Positions 27,401-35,362 of a DNA stretch of 64,000 nt are shown piece by piece. The DNA is from CAIZGX01 sp044239865 (GTDB lineage Bacteria; Bacteroidota; Bacteroidia; Flavobacteriales_D; Sanyastnellaceae): contig JBIIAO010000002.1 in assembly GCA_044239865.1 (NCBI GenBank), positions 682,001-746,000 on the forward strand, written 5' to 3'. A program made the translations under genes and the position numbers. The stretch's first letter is position 1; every line of letters begins with the position of its first letter. The notes under the pieces are model-generated. The model had not been told where the DNA came from. It saw only the letters and a program-made list of their open reading frames with translations, and made no database searches.

Positions 27401-27588
27401 TCGCATTGGGGACTCATTCGGCAAGAGCATATCGCATTTATGACCTTTCGGGAAGAGTGGTTCAGCAAGAAAATCTCTTTGCAGAGCAAAGTTCTCTTAA
27501 CGTCACGAATTTAGCGAATGGTCAGTATTTACTTAGGTTTGAAGGCGACGGAGTCTTTATTCCGATTCCATTTTCAGTGTCGAAATAA
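24451..27588 (+). CDS. Large T9SS type A cargo protein with SBBP-type beta-propeller repeats
   Basis: The 1045-residue protein has a signal peptide ending near 'NFALA'. An N-terminal domain follows that begins 'FFIENKGQIKN', usual for Bacteroidota SBBP-repeat proteins. About seven SBBP repeats lie between residues 225 and 670, each with a 'YYGGxGxD' start and a 'YxxGxTxS' end. Ig/PKD-like modules containing Cys and Gly ('GLPLGGTYVGDGIV') come next. The last 90 residues are a T9SS type A sorting domain with 'LYPNPTEGVLNF'. It is probably a cell-surface or secreted adhesin-like protein; the ligand is unknown. It stands alone, between rodA and a lipoprotein gene. Confidence 0.85.
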   Translation: MKSLYTLFLSALLTLSCNFALANDTFFIENKGQIKNEKGQVDQSVLYSYSTSEMDVFVRKSGLTYQFKRYNNEGVYAERVDVNWKGCSETAVAIGLQMTDYTEKYFLDGSSNSTSAFKEVRLSNVYPGVDWRIFVTEKGMKYEFIAKDAEAAKQISMYVEGAEKLEELDNGALIVKGELGEVSDAKPVYFNQEKSIDGNFIVNGNTIQFEIPSNTTGEIILDPTVIWTSYYGGTGLDDSRGIFTDANGDYYLTGATNSTTLISYLGYQGLLGGNNDVYVVKFNSLNQRLWATYYGRTGSDVGNDIAVDAFGGIYVSGSTSSMSAFASASQQTVYGGGPRDGFVLKLFPDGTLEWCSYYGGSGDEQLTSLSVGFQGEVYFIGETSSTDLITLDPLQGTFGGGASDFYLGMIDPGGFLLRYSYFGGTGAELAGDIVATNDFNLYFTGSTNSSTGMALGGAQNTFGGGAYDGFFAKLNSGNIIEWASYIGGPSEDRAEAIHVAGDRLYVVGKSGSINGISTPGAAQVFNGGGSFDGFLASYMIDGMVNWKTYYGGSGNESLWGVATDAAGSVFITGNSTSSNLGDNGFQNTNGGLNDIVFAGYSIDGARYWSSYLGGSADESVNDLVINSNQEMYFAGSSASSNLAVGGYEATSNGGGEAFFGKLKNCDYPYLTVHITGDTIFCDGKSAILCAGGADHFLWSTGDTTAAIEVDEPMVVYLIGTNALGCGTRSDDYTFTVLPQPTITIAADGPLTFCGDVSVNLTATGGLSYEWNSGPLTETINVTESGNYSCTGINEYGCEGSSNQLSVEVFDLPEVAMGLSTDSICISADPVGIVGLPLGGTYVGDGIVGSSIDPGLAGGGAHQVYYTFTDANGCSNSSDVFDYFVLFEPTVLFLSQDTVLAGDPPVEMTGIPSGGYYTGFGVSGNLFYPELVAPGFYQVTYNYVDDNGCTNRDTQVIYVCCVGIDESASVEPKLYPNPTEGVLNFALGTHSARAYRIYDLSGRVVQQENLFAEQSSLNVTNLANGQYLLRFEGDGVFIPIPFSVSK

Positions 27589-27665
27589 AAAAAATAAAGT
27601 TTTTTTGAGAAAAGTGTAACCTTTTTAGGTCCATAGGGGTAAAAGAAGCATAACCTATTTGACTT

Positions 27666-28163
27666 ATGAAAAACTCAATCACAATCTCCATCTTCGCAGC
27701 AGTTCTTTCTCTTAGCCTTGTGTCTTGCCAGAAAGAATTCTACATGCCAACCGCATCAGTATCTGTTGCCGACACCACTTCTAGTGTTTCTAACACAGAT
27801 GAGACTGCACCAACAGCTGTTTTAGGGGAAGACGTAGCGAAATTGAATTTCGTTTGGCTTCAGCCAGAAGGAGCAAACGCAAACCTTCAAGGCGTGAAAA
27901 TAGAAATTGCAGATAAGAACGGGGAGGTAATTTTTTCAGCAATCGACGTAATGGCAGCAGGTGACGAGGTGTTTCAGTGGTATCCTGGAATCATTCTTCA
28001 AGCCGACGAATATACTTTCACAATGAAGTCTGCATCTGGTAACATATTGAGTGTTTCAACACTGAATATGTCAGACGCTTTCCAACAAGACGAATACATT
28101 CATCAATTAGACGGAGCGAAATTCTTCCTTCAATTGACTTGGGAAAAGGCATCAGAAATATAA
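27666..28163 (+). CDS. Uncharacterised lipoprotein
   Basis: The 165-residue protein has a lipoprotein signal with lipobox LVSC (Cys near residue 21). A Ser/Thr/Asp-rich linker (about 30-50) follows, then one predicted beta-rich domain with 'LNFVWLQPEGANANLQG' and 'VFQWYPGIILQADEYTF'. I do not recognise the family. It is likely attached to a membrane on the periplasmic or outer side. It follows the SBBP protein by 77 bases and is closed by a strong terminator, so it may be co-transcribed with that gene. Confidence 0.75.
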   Translation: MKNSITISIFAAVLSLSLVSCQKEFYMPTASVSVADTTSSVSNTDETAPTAVLGEDVAKLNFVWLQPEGANANLQGVKIEIADKNGEVIFSAIDVMAAGDEVFQWYPGIILQADEYTFTMKSASGNILSVSTLNMSDAFQQDEYIHQLDGAKFFLQLTWEKASEI

Positions 28164-28188
28164 GTTAAGGTTAGTTAGGTATGAAAGG

Positions 28189-28213
28189 ACCCCTTTTCGC
28201 GAAGGGGTTTTTT
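28189..28213 (+). terminator. Rho-independent terminator behind the lipoprotein gene
   Basis: ACCCCTT (28189-28195) pairs with AAGGGGT (28202-28208) around a TTCGCG loop, followed by a run of T. Confidence 0.88.
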
Positions 28214-28276
28214 CGTGAAATAAATAATGCGGTTTGTGTACCTATATAAGCAGTTTGTGTATAAATTAGCACTCCC

Positions 28277-30259
28277 ATGACTCAAGAAGAAGAAATAAAT
28301 TATTTACGTCAACGCGTCGCTGATTTGCAGGAATCTTGTCGCATGGCCGAGAAGTTATTAGTTAATCGTGAAGCGAAGTTCAAGGGTATCATAGATAATT
28401 TTCGTTTAGGTTTATTAGAGGTTGAGCCGAGCGGTGTTATTATTGACGCAAACGAATCATTTTGTGAAATGAGTGGTTTTAGCATTGAAGAACTGTTTGG
28501 AAAGGACGGTGGTGAGGTGTTGTTAGATGACTTTGAGAAGGAGCGAATGAAAGTGCGCAACGCCTCACGAAGTGAAGGTGAAGCAGATGTTTATGAGTTG
28601 CGCGTTTTCAATAAGAAAAAAGAAACACGCTACTGGTTGGTAAGTGCTGCTCCTCTCTTGGGAGATGACGGTGAGGTGTATGGATCAATTGGTATTCATT
28701 GGGACATTACCGAGATGAAACAATTGGAATTTGAGTTGAAAGGAGCGCGTTACAAAGCAGAGGAATCGTCGAAAGCTAAAGCCATGTTCTTAGCGAATAT
28801 GAGTCATGAAATTCGCACCCCTCTGAATGGAATTGTTGGAATGGCAGAGCAGCTGGCTCAATCTCAACTGGATGCTGACCAACGCTATTTCATAGACATT
28901 ATGCGTTCAGCGTCTTCAACCTTGTTGTCAATTATCAATGATGTTTTAGATATTTCGAAAATTGAATCTGGGAAATTTAGCATTGAAATTACTCCGTTCA
29001 ATTTAAATGAAACCATTCGAAGAACACTAAGCATTTTTGGAGAGAAGGCAAAGCAAACAAATATTTCCTTGGACATTGAATTAATGGACGACAGGGGAAT
29101 TATGCATCTCGGAGACCCTCACAGGCTGAGTCAGGTATTGTTCAATATTGTTGGGAATGCGATGAAGTTCACGCAAGCAGGATACGTGCGAGTGACCTCA
29201 AACCTCTCTCGTGGTGAAAACGATATTTGCTTCGTTTCGTTTTCAATTGAAGACACGGGAGTTGGAATGGATATAGCCTATTTGACAAAGGTGTTTGAAG
29301 CGTTTACCCAAGAAGACGCGAGCATTACTCGAAAGTTTGGAGGAAGTGGTTTAGGCTTGAGTATTGCCCGAAGCATTGTGCACATTATGGGCGGCACCAT
29401 TGAAATTGAAAGCGAAAAAGGGAAAGGCACTCGGGTTAACATTCGCATTCCAATGAGAATATCGAATGAAAAAACGAAACAAGATATAGTTGAAATGACA
29501 GATTTACAGAAGTCTCTTAAAGGGCTTCGCATACTAGCGGTAGAAGACAATGAGCTGAATCGCATGGTTCTTCAAGTTATCTTAAAGAAGTGCGAAGTTG
29601 TTGTAACCATTGCGCATAACGGCCAAGAGGCGATTAAACTAATTCAAGAACAAGAATTTGATTTGGTGTTAATGGATGTTCAGATGCCCATTGTTGATGG
29701 GTTAGAGGCCACTAAATACATCCGCGAAGAACTGAAACTTTCTACCCCTATTATTGGCCTTAGCGCAAACGCCATGCGTGAAGAGGTTGAGATTTGTAAG
29801 CAGGCGGGTATGAATGATTATTTGGTGAAACCTTATTCAGAACGAGTGTTGGTGGAAGTAATGAAAAAGTGGAGTCCTGAAGTGATGGCGACAGAATCTA
29901 CAAAGGATGGGAATGAAGTTGCGGAAGAGTTAGATCTTTCCGTTTTGAGACAATATGTAGGAAATGATATTGGCGCATTGAGGGATGTTGTTACGGGATA
30001 CTTAAAGCACCTTCCCCCACAATTGGATCGATTGGAATTGGCTTTGGTTGGTTCAGATGTTTTGGCTTTGCGTCACGAGCTTCATCAGTTGAAGGCGAGC
30101 ATGGAAATTATAGGTGTCCGTCCAGACGGTCTATCTTTTGCAGCTATTTCGAACGAATTGAAATCAGATGGTTTATCTGACCTTGCTAAAGCAGCCATTA
30201 ACTCTGTTGTTAAAAAAGGAAAGAACGCCATTATTAGTCTTCGTAAGTCCGTTGAATAG
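28277..30259 (+). CDS. Hybrid sensor histidine kinase with PAS, receiver and HPt domains
   Basis: The 660-residue soluble kinase has no membrane helix. It carries, in order, a short coiled coil (1-30), PAS/PAC (about 32-150), HisKA with 'MSHEIRTPLNGI' (phospho-His177) and HATPase_c (about 280-400, 'NIVGNAMKF' and 'GSGLGLSIA'). A receiver domain (about 417-530; Asp near 467 in 'LVLMDVQMP') and a C-terminal HPt domain with 'HQLKASMEIIG' follow. It senses a cytoplasmic signal and relays phosphate internally. It is followed after 73 bases by a response regulator with a phosphatase output, its probable partner. Confidence 0.9.
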   Translation: MTQEEEINYLRQRVADLQESCRMAEKLLVNREAKFKGIIDNFRLGLLEVEPSGVIIDANESFCEMSGFSIEELFGKDGGEVLLDDFEKERMKVRNASRSEGEADVYELRVFNKKKETRYWLVSAAPLLGDDGEVYGSIGIHWDITEMKQLEFELKGARYKAEESSKAKAMFLANMSHEIRTPLNGIVGMAEQLAQSQLDADQRYFIDIMRSASSTLLSIINDVLDISKIESGKFSIEITPFNLNETIRRTLSIFGEKAKQTNISLDIELMDDRGIMHLGDPHRLSQVLFNIVGNAMKFTQAGYVRVTSNLSRGENDICFVSFSIEDTGVGMDIAYLTKVFEAFTQEDASITRKFGGSGLGLSIARSIVHIMGGTIEIESEKGKGTRVNIRIPMRISNEKTKQDIVEMTDLQKSLKGLRILAVEDNELNRMVLQVILKKCEVVVTIAHNGQEAIKLIQEQEFDLVLMDVQMPIVDGLEATKYIREELKLSTPIIGLSANAMREEVEICKQAGMNDYLVKPYSERVLVEVMKKWSPEVMATESTKDGNEVAEELDLSVLRQYVGNDIGALRDVVTGYLKHLPPQLDRLELALVGSDVLALRHELHQLKASMEIIGVRPDGLSFAAISNELKSDGLSDLAKAAINSVVKKGKNAIISLRKSVE

Positions 30260-30332
30260 GCCAATAATTTCAGGTTAAAACAAGCGTAGATCTCGAAATT
30301 TAGTTTAATCTTGCATCGTAAACTCACCCCAT

Positions 30333-31586
30333 TTGAGAAGAGGAAAACGATACATTATTCTTGTAGATGATGAAGCTATTATTCTGAGCGTCTTATCGCT
30401 TCATGTAAAAAGCTTTTTACCAGAAGGAATTGAATTGTTAACCGCTAACTCAGGTGAAAGCGCGTTGGAAAAACTAACTCCCTTACTTGAAGAAGGCGGA
30501 GAACTTTTATGTGTCATTAGTGACTACATGATGTCTCCTATGCGGGGTAGTGAATTGTTGGGTCAACTGGAAATACTTTCACCATCGAGTAAAAAGATAA
30601 TGCTTACGGGTCAAGCCGATTTACAAGCAGTTTCAGAGGTCTTGAATAAAGCAAGGTTGTTTCGTTACATTGAAAAACCCTGGGAGCCCAAGGATTTGGA
30701 GCTTACAGTGCTTGAGGCCATTAACATGTACGACAACGAAACGGAATTGACCAAGCGGACACAAGAGCTTGAAATTCTGCACAAGGAATTGGAGCAAAAG
30801 GTCATTGATAGAACAGCAGAATTAAATCAGAAAAACGAAGAGCTTCGTCAAGGACTTCAATACGCGCGATTTGTTCAAGAGTGCTTTTTACCAAATTACA
30901 CAGATGCATGGGATGTATTGCCGAAACTGCATGTGTTTAGCACTTCGGCAGAAGCTGTTTCAGGAGACTTTTATTGGTATAAAAATTTGGGAGATTCTGT
31001 TCTTATTGCTCAAGGCGATTGCACAGGACACGGCCTAGCTGGCGCCCTACTTACTGTTTTGGTAAGTGATTTTCTTTCTGAAAAAACAAGTCACCTTGTC
31101 GGGGCAGTTAACGTGAAGGAAATTGTGAGCGGCACTGTTTACGATTTGAAGAAGAGATTGCGTCGTGATGTTCAATATTCAGATATGGTTGCAGGTTTTG
31201 ACTTGGCACTTATGCATGTTAATTTAAAAACAGGCGACGCTGATTGGGGGAGTTTGAATTCGAATCTCATGTTGGTGAATGAAAACAATCAGGTTGAAAT
31301 AATTTCAAAGTCGAAGGGGTTTCTTCATTTAGACCTTCAGCAAACAGACGTTTCAGGAGGAAAGGTGAACATCAAAGGAAAGCGCGTAGTCATGTGTTCA
31401 GATGGACTTTACGATCAGATAGGCGATGTCTCGAACAAGCGGCTTCGCATGAGTGGCCTTATTCAATGGATTGAAAGCGGACAGGTTTTCTTCGACAACA
31501 AATGCGGCATAGATGATTTGTTTGCTACCTGGAAAGGAGCACAAGATCAAACCGACGACGCCACATGGGTGAGTTTTCAGCTGTAA
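30333..31586 (+). CDS. Response regulator with PP2C/SpoIIE-type phosphatase output
   Basis: The 417-residue protein has an N-terminal receiver domain (about 7-125: 'ILVDDEAIILSVL', acceptor Asp in 'VISDYMMSP', 'KIMLTGQADLQAV', Lys in 'YIEKPWEP'). A coiled-coil linker (about 130-170) leads to a PP2C-like serine phosphatase domain (about 190-415: 'SGDFYWYKN', 'DCTGHGLAGALLTVL', 'MCSDGLYDQIGD'). This RsbU-like layout usually controls partner-switching anti-anti-sigma systems. The start appears to be TTG (30333), about 20 bases after a TAATCTTG element (30306-30313). It is probably the output partner of the kinase just upstream. Confidence 0.88.
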   Translation: MRRGKRYIILVDDEAIILSVLSLHVKSFLPEGIELLTANSGESALEKLTPLLEEGGELLCVISDYMMSPMRGSELLGQLEILSPSSKKIMLTGQADLQAVSEVLNKARLFRYIEKPWEPKDLELTVLEAINMYDNETELTKRTQELEILHKELEQKVIDRTAELNQKNEELRQGLQYARFVQECFLPNYTDAWDVLPKLHVFSTSAEAVSGDFYWYKNLGDSVLIAQGDCTGHGLAGALLTVLVSDFLSEKTSHLVGAVNVKEIVSGTVYDLKKRLRRDVQYSDMVAGFDLALMHVNLKTGDADWGSLNSNLMLVNENNQVEIISKSKGFLHLDLQQTDVSGGKVNIKGKRVVMCSDGLYDQIGDVSNKRLRMSGLIQWIESGQVFFDNKCGIDDLFATWKGAQDQTDDATWVSFQL

Positions 31587-31666
31587 TAAAAACCGAAAAT
31601 TTCCGAAACTTGTCAAAAGGGACTAATCCTTTTTGAACACCTCAATTTTTTTTGATTGTCCTCAGT

Positions 31667-31674
31667 TACATTTG
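31667..31674 (+). promoter_or_regulatory. -7 promoter box TACATTTG for thyA-folA
   Basis: This is an exact TAnnTTTG match four bases before the thyA ATG at 31679. An out-of-frame ATG lies at 31675 between box and start. Leaderless initiation is likely. Confidence 0.55.
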
Positions 31675-31678
31675 ATGC

Positions 31679-32473
31679 ATGAAGCAGTATCACGATTTGT
31701 TGCAACACCTTTTAGATAATGGTGTGAAGAAAGAAGATCGCACGGGAACCGGAACTTACAGCGTTTTCGGACATCAGATGCGATTTAATTTGGCGGAAGG
31801 ATTTCCGCTTATGACAACGAAGAAGCTTCACACACGAAGTATTTTCATAGAACTTTTGTGGTTTTTGAAAGGCGACACAAACATTGCTTATTTAAAAGAA
31901 AATGGCGTTTCTATTTGGGACGAATGGGCCGATGAAAATGGAAATCTTGGTCCTGTATACGGCTACCAGTGGCGCTCATGGCCGAATCCAGACGGAACTT
32001 CAACTGATCAGATTGTGAATTTGGTAAACGGATTGAAGAACAATCCAAACAGTCGCCGACACATTGTTTCTGCTTGGAACCCTTCATTCATTGAGGACAT
32101 GGCGCTTCCGCCTTGTCATTGTCTGTTTCAATTCTATGTGGCTGAAGGAAAATTGAGTTGTCAGTTGTACCAAAGAAGTTGCGATACATTTTTAGGTGTT
32201 CCCTTCAACATAGCTTCATACGCTTTGTTGGTTCACATGATTGCCCAAGTGTGCGATTTGGAAGTGGGTGATTTTGTTTGGACCGGAGGAGATGTTCATT
32301 TGTATTCAAACCACGTGGATCAAGCGAAACTGCAATTGACCCGCGAACACCGCACGCTACCAAAACTGAAATTAAATCCAAATGTGAAAGATCTTTTTGC
32401 ATTCACTATGGACGATATCTCCATTGAAAACTACGATCCGCATCCACACATTAAAGCCGCTGTTGCTATCTAA
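31679..32473 (+). CDS. thyA: Thymidylate synthase
   Basis: The 264-residue protein matches ThyA along its length. It has 'DRTGTGTYSVFGHQMRF' at the N-terminus, the active-site Cys in 'ALPPCHCLFQFYV', 'QRSCDTFLGVPFNIASYA', and the C-terminal 'IKAAVAI'. It methylates dUMP using methylene-tetrahydrofolate, producing dihydrofolate that the next gene's product reduces. Its stop overlaps the folA start by one base (TAATG at 32471-32475). Confidence 0.96.
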   Translation: MKQYHDLLQHLLDNGVKKEDRTGTGTYSVFGHQMRFNLAEGFPLMTTKKLHTRSIFIELLWFLKGDTNIAYLKENGVSIWDEWADENGNLGPVYGYQWRSWPNPDGTSTDQIVNLVNGLKNNPNSRRHIVSAWNPSFIEDMALPPCHCLFQFYVAEGKLSCQLYQRSCDTFLGVPFNIASYALLVHMIAQVCDLEVGDFVWTGGDVHLYSNHVDQAKLQLTREHRTLPKLKLNPNVKDLFAFTMDDISIENYDPHPHIKAAVAI

Positions 32474-32982
32474 TGGAAATTTCAGTAATCGCCGCCATGG
32501 GCATGAATCGTGAGATTGGGAAAGACAACGATTTAATGTGGCATCTTCCGAACGATATGAAGTTCTTCAAGGATACTACGAAGGGGCATCATATCATCAT
32601 GGGACGAAAGAACTACGAAAGTATTCCGCTTGCATATCGCCCGTTTAAAAATCGTGTGAACATTGTTTTATCGCGCGATAAAAATTACGACGCTCCTGGT
32701 TGTGTGGTCTTTGACGAACTAAGTCGAGCATTGGGTTTTTCGCGCGAAGGAGGCGAAACAGAAGTGTTTATTATTGGCGGCGAGCAAATCTATGCTTGGG
32801 CCCTGCGTGAAGGCTTTGTTCAGCATATTTATCTTACGCATATTGAAGGTGAATTCCCTGGAGCTCATGCGCACTTCCCGGAATTCGACGGGAGTTTATA
32901 TTCGAGAGAGTTAATCTTGGAACAGGGGGTGGATGAGAAGCATGCGTTTGGGTTTAAGACATACAAGTATACACTGAAGTGA
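32473..32982 (+). CDS. folA: Dihydrofolate reductase
   Basis: The 169-residue protein shows 'ISVIAAMGMNREIGKDNDL', 'MWHLPNDMKFFKDTT', 'IIMGRKNYESIP' and 'EVFIIGGEQIYAWAL', the standard DHFR motifs. It regenerates tetrahydrofolate for thyA, to which it is translationally coupled. A seven-unit mini-hairpin array starts three bases after the stop. Confidence 0.96.
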   Translation: MEISVIAAMGMNREIGKDNDLMWHLPNDMKFFKDTTKGHHIIMGRKNYESIPLAYRPFKNRVNIVLSRDKNYDAPGCVVFDELSRALGFSREGGETEVFIIGGEQIYAWALREGFVQHIYLTHIEGEFPGAHAHFPEFDGSLYSRELILEQGVDEKHAFGFKTYKYTLK

Positions 32983-32985
32983 TTA

Positions 32986-33092
32986 CCTTCTTCGAAGGAT
33001 GACACACTTCGTGTGATGACCCTTCGTGATGACACACTTCGTGTGATGACCAGCGGAGCTGGATGACGAACGAGTTCGATGATCGCTTCGCG
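32986..33092 (+). repeat. Mini-hairpin array behind folA (seven units, ATGA spacers)
   Basis: Units, each separated by exactly ATGA, are: CCTTC-TTC-GAAGG (32986-32998), CACAC-TTC-GTGTG (33003-33015), an imperfect CCC-TTC-GTG (33020-33028), CACAC-TTC-GTGTG (33033-33045), CCAGC-GGA-GCTGG (33050-33062), CGAAC-GA-GTTCG (33067-33078) and CGC-TTC-GCG (33084-33092). Stems change while pairing is kept. The array fills the gap between the convergent folA and mmcQ-like genes. Confidence 0.9.
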
Positions 33093-33098
33093 GAGGGG

Positions 33099-33434
33099 TC
33101 AGGATTTTTTCGATTTCGGTTTAACGAGGTCGAAGCTGTGCTGAACGAGTTCTTTTAATAACTTATCGGGGACGTCGCTATTTGGAACGACAAGGTTCCA
33201 ATGTTTTTTGCTGGTGTGATAACCGGGTTGAATGCCGTTGTATTCTTCACGAAGTTCGATTGCTCTTTCGGGGTCGCATTTGAGATTGATACCTTTTTCG
33301 AAGTTGTCGAGATTAACCATGGCGAAGATTTTATTTTCAATTCGAAAAACCAAAGCACTTTCGTCGAAGGGTAAATCGGAAGTTACCTCTTCGCTAATGG
33401 CTTGACAGGTTTCGAAAAATTCTTCTATGTTCAT
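33099..33434 (-). CDS. MmcQ/YjbR family protein
   Basis: The 111-residue protein starts at ATG 33434. The family features are the N-terminal 'MNIEEFFETC', a central 'ENKIFAMVNLDNFEKG' strand pair, 'CDPERAIELREEY', and 'YHTSKKHWNLVV', typical of the YjbR-like double-wing fold. The molecular role of the family is not settled, although it is often called DNA-binding. The start overlaps the stop of the upstream PorP/SprF-like gene by one base (TGATG), so it is translated with a T9SS-linked unit. The C-terminus is Lys-rich. Confidence 0.85.
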   Translation of the reverse strand: MNIEEFFETCQAISEEVTSDLPFDESALVFRIENKIFAMVNLDNFEKGINLKCDPERAIELREEYNGIQPGYHTSKKHWNLVVPNSDVPDKLLKELVQHSFDLVKPKSKKS

Positions 33435-34360
33435 CAGTCGTAGGCTGCACAAGGAACGTGGTTGCGTTCTTTGAGTCCACACGCTCTGAACCCAAGGGTA
33501 ATTTCATGCGAGTTGGTTGCGGCGTAGCGCAAGCGATTTGCTGTAATGTCGTAGGCGTATGCAATGGTTAAGTATGGAAGCGCATCTAATTTCACAAGTG
33601 CAGATCCACCGTGACCGCTTCTTCCAGCAATTCCGAATGAAATTACTTTTTTAAATTCGAGCATGGCTTGTCCTTCTAATGAAGGTTTGCTTTTTCCAAC
33701 ATAATTCAATAATACCGCAGGCTTGAAGGAGACTTTATTGCTTATTTGAACGGCCCTTCCGTACGCGAGTGTGTAGTGCCTTCTCATTTGAGTATCTGGA
33801 AGTCCTTTTACTTTTGGTTGAGTGAGTTGTCGAATGGATAAACCATAGAATCGATCTTTTCGGTAAAGCCATAATCCGAAGTTCACGGTAGGAGCTACAA
33901 TGCTACCCAATGAGTTTCCAATCACAGGGTCAATCTCAATGTCTGGCATTGTAATTCCACCCAACCCTAGGCGGTATTGCGTGAAGCCTATTCCAATTCC
34001 TGAAGACAAGGAATAGCCCTTCGTTAACTTCATGTGGTAGGCGTAATTCGCAACCAAAGAGGTAGTGCCGAATGGCCCATAGGTATCGTTTTCCACCATA
34101 AAACCTAACCCGTGAAAATTGTATCGGCGTTGTCCGAACTTGTTGTGAACGTTAACATACCCTGTTGTTGGGGCGCCTTGAAATCCTGCCCACTGCTTGC
34201 GATATCCTACACGAGCTTCTAAGCAGGGCGTACTGCCGGTTACAGCGGGATTGTAGTTTAAATAATTGTAAGTGAAATTCGTGTAATGCGGAAGCTGTTG
34301 AGCTTGTACATTAGAACCGAAGCTCCACAAAAACGTTATGATTGCCAGGAATCTTTTCAT
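33434..34360 (-). CDS. PorP/SprF family T9SS-associated outer-membrane protein
   Basis: The 308-residue protein has a signal peptide ending near 'SNVQAQ'. The family opening 'FTYNYLNYNPAVTGS' and the following 'RKQWAGFQGAPTTGYVNVH' are diagnostic of PorP/SprF. Beta-barrel strands continue to the end. SprF-type proteins hold T9SS type B cargo such as SprB at the surface. Here the gene directly upstream, overlapping by four bases (34357-34360), encodes a protein with a type B sorting domain. That makes a matching cargo-anchor pair. Confidence 0.9.
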   Translation of the reverse strand: MKRFLAIITFLWSFGSNVQAQQLPHYTNFTYNYLNYNPAVTGSTPCLEARVGYRKQWAGFQGAPTTGYVNVHNKFGQRRYNFHGLGFMVENDTYGPFGTTSLVANYAYHMKLTKGYSLSSGIGIGFTQYRLGLGGITMPDIEIDPVIGNSLGSIVAPTVNFGLWLYRKDRFYGLSIRQLTQPKVKGLPDTQMRRHYTLAYGRAVQISNKVSFKPAVLLNYVGKSKPSLEGQAMLEFKKVISFGIAGRSGHGGSALVKLDALPYLTIAYAYDITANRLRYAATNSHEITLGFRACGLKERNHVPCAAYD

Positions 34361-35358
34361 CTTAATATGGAAACAATTCCGACATACGGTGGTATGTACA
34401 AGTTGTAAGTATTCAATTCAATCACGTAGTAGTAGGCCCCGGTTGGTAAAAACCTTCCGTTGTTTGTGCCGTCCCACGGCGTGCGATAACCAAGCGATTT
34501 GAAAACTTGTTGTCCCCATCTGTCGAATACACTAACCACCGCGGCTTCAAAAACAGGACGGTCAATTCCTGTGATGGTCCACGTGTCGTCTATGTTATCG
34601 TCGTTGGGTGTAAGGGCATTGTAGATTGAAATCGGAGAAAGAATGTTGACGAAAATTGGCGCATTCACTGAGCAATCTCCGATTGTTCCCACTGCAGAAA
34701 TAGAGATGGTTTGCCCTTCTTCTGTTGGATAAAAGGTCATGGTTGAATCGCTGGTTATCTCGTTGAATTCCGGCATTGGCTCCCAGGTATAAGTTGTTCC
34801 TGGGCTTCCACCTTGCGCTATGGCTGAAGTGGATTCGCCTAAAACAATTTCATAGGGGAAAGTTCCTGCGACAATATCTACCGCAGTTCCTCCAATGAAT
34901 AAATCGTATGAACAAATTCCGAAAAGAGGGTCGTGATCTGAACCAACTAACATCACATAATCGTGATCGAGAAGCAATCCGCCCACAAAAAAAACTTCAC
35001 TCGAATCTGTGGAGAAACACGGACTAATTATGTTGTATGAAGCCGGTAAGCAAGGGTCGGAGGAAGGAATTAGTTCAGCAACCACAAGCCCCATGGTGTT
35101 GTTCCCAGAAAAATCATCGCAATCCTGCAGCAGTAATGCCGCCTCAAGGACACCATTTGGAGTGGTTCCAGTATGAAAGCTGTAAAAATTTGTCATTGAA
35201 TAGCTGAAACACCCCGTGTTGAATGGTGCGGAAACCAATTGATCGGTCGTCACAGGGGCATCGGCGCACAGTACATTGTTTTCGACTGAAGTACATGGTT
35301 GAGCCATGGCCTGCAAGGCGACGAACAAGAGAGTTATGCTTAAAAACAGCTGTTTCAT
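34357..35358 (-). CDS. Secreted protein with T9SS type B (gliding motility-associated) sorting domain
   Basis: From ATG 35358 the protein has 333 residues; an in-frame TTG at 35370 would add four. It has a signal peptide ending 'LQAMAQ' and an undefined beta-rich body with several Cys pairs. The C-terminal about 85 residues match the gliding-motility CTERM (type B) sorting domain: 'NALTPNDDNIDDTWTI', 'VSVFDRWGQQVF', 'WDGTNNGRFLPTGAYYY'. It is short for a SprB-like adhesin. It is coupled to the PorP/SprF-like gene downstream and lies four bases after the biotin-carrier gene. Confidence 0.87.
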   Translation of the reverse strand: MKQLFLSITLLFVALQAMAQPCTSVENNVLCADAPVTTDQLVSAPFNTGCFSYSMTNFYSFHTGTTPNGVLEAALLLQDCDDFSGNNTMGLVVAELIPSSDPCLPASYNIISPCFSTDSSEVFFVGGLLLDHDYVMLVGSDHDPLFGICSYDLFIGGTAVDIVAGTFPYEIVLGESTSAIAQGGSPGTTYTWEPMPEFNEITSDSTMTFYPTEEGQTISISAVGTIGDCSVNAPIFVNILSPISIYNALTPNDDNIDDTWTITGIDRPVFEAAVVSVFDRWGQQVFKSLGYRTPWDGTNNGRFLPTGAYYYVIELNTYNLYIPPYVGIVSILR

Positions 35359-35362
35359 TTGA

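Noticed and set aside
13351..31645. A 14-base inverted match (TGAGGTGTTCAAAA near 13351-13365 and its complement near 31632-31645) upstream of exbB and thyA
   Set aside because: Several 14-base matches are expected by chance in 64 kb of this composition, and flanking bases do not agree.
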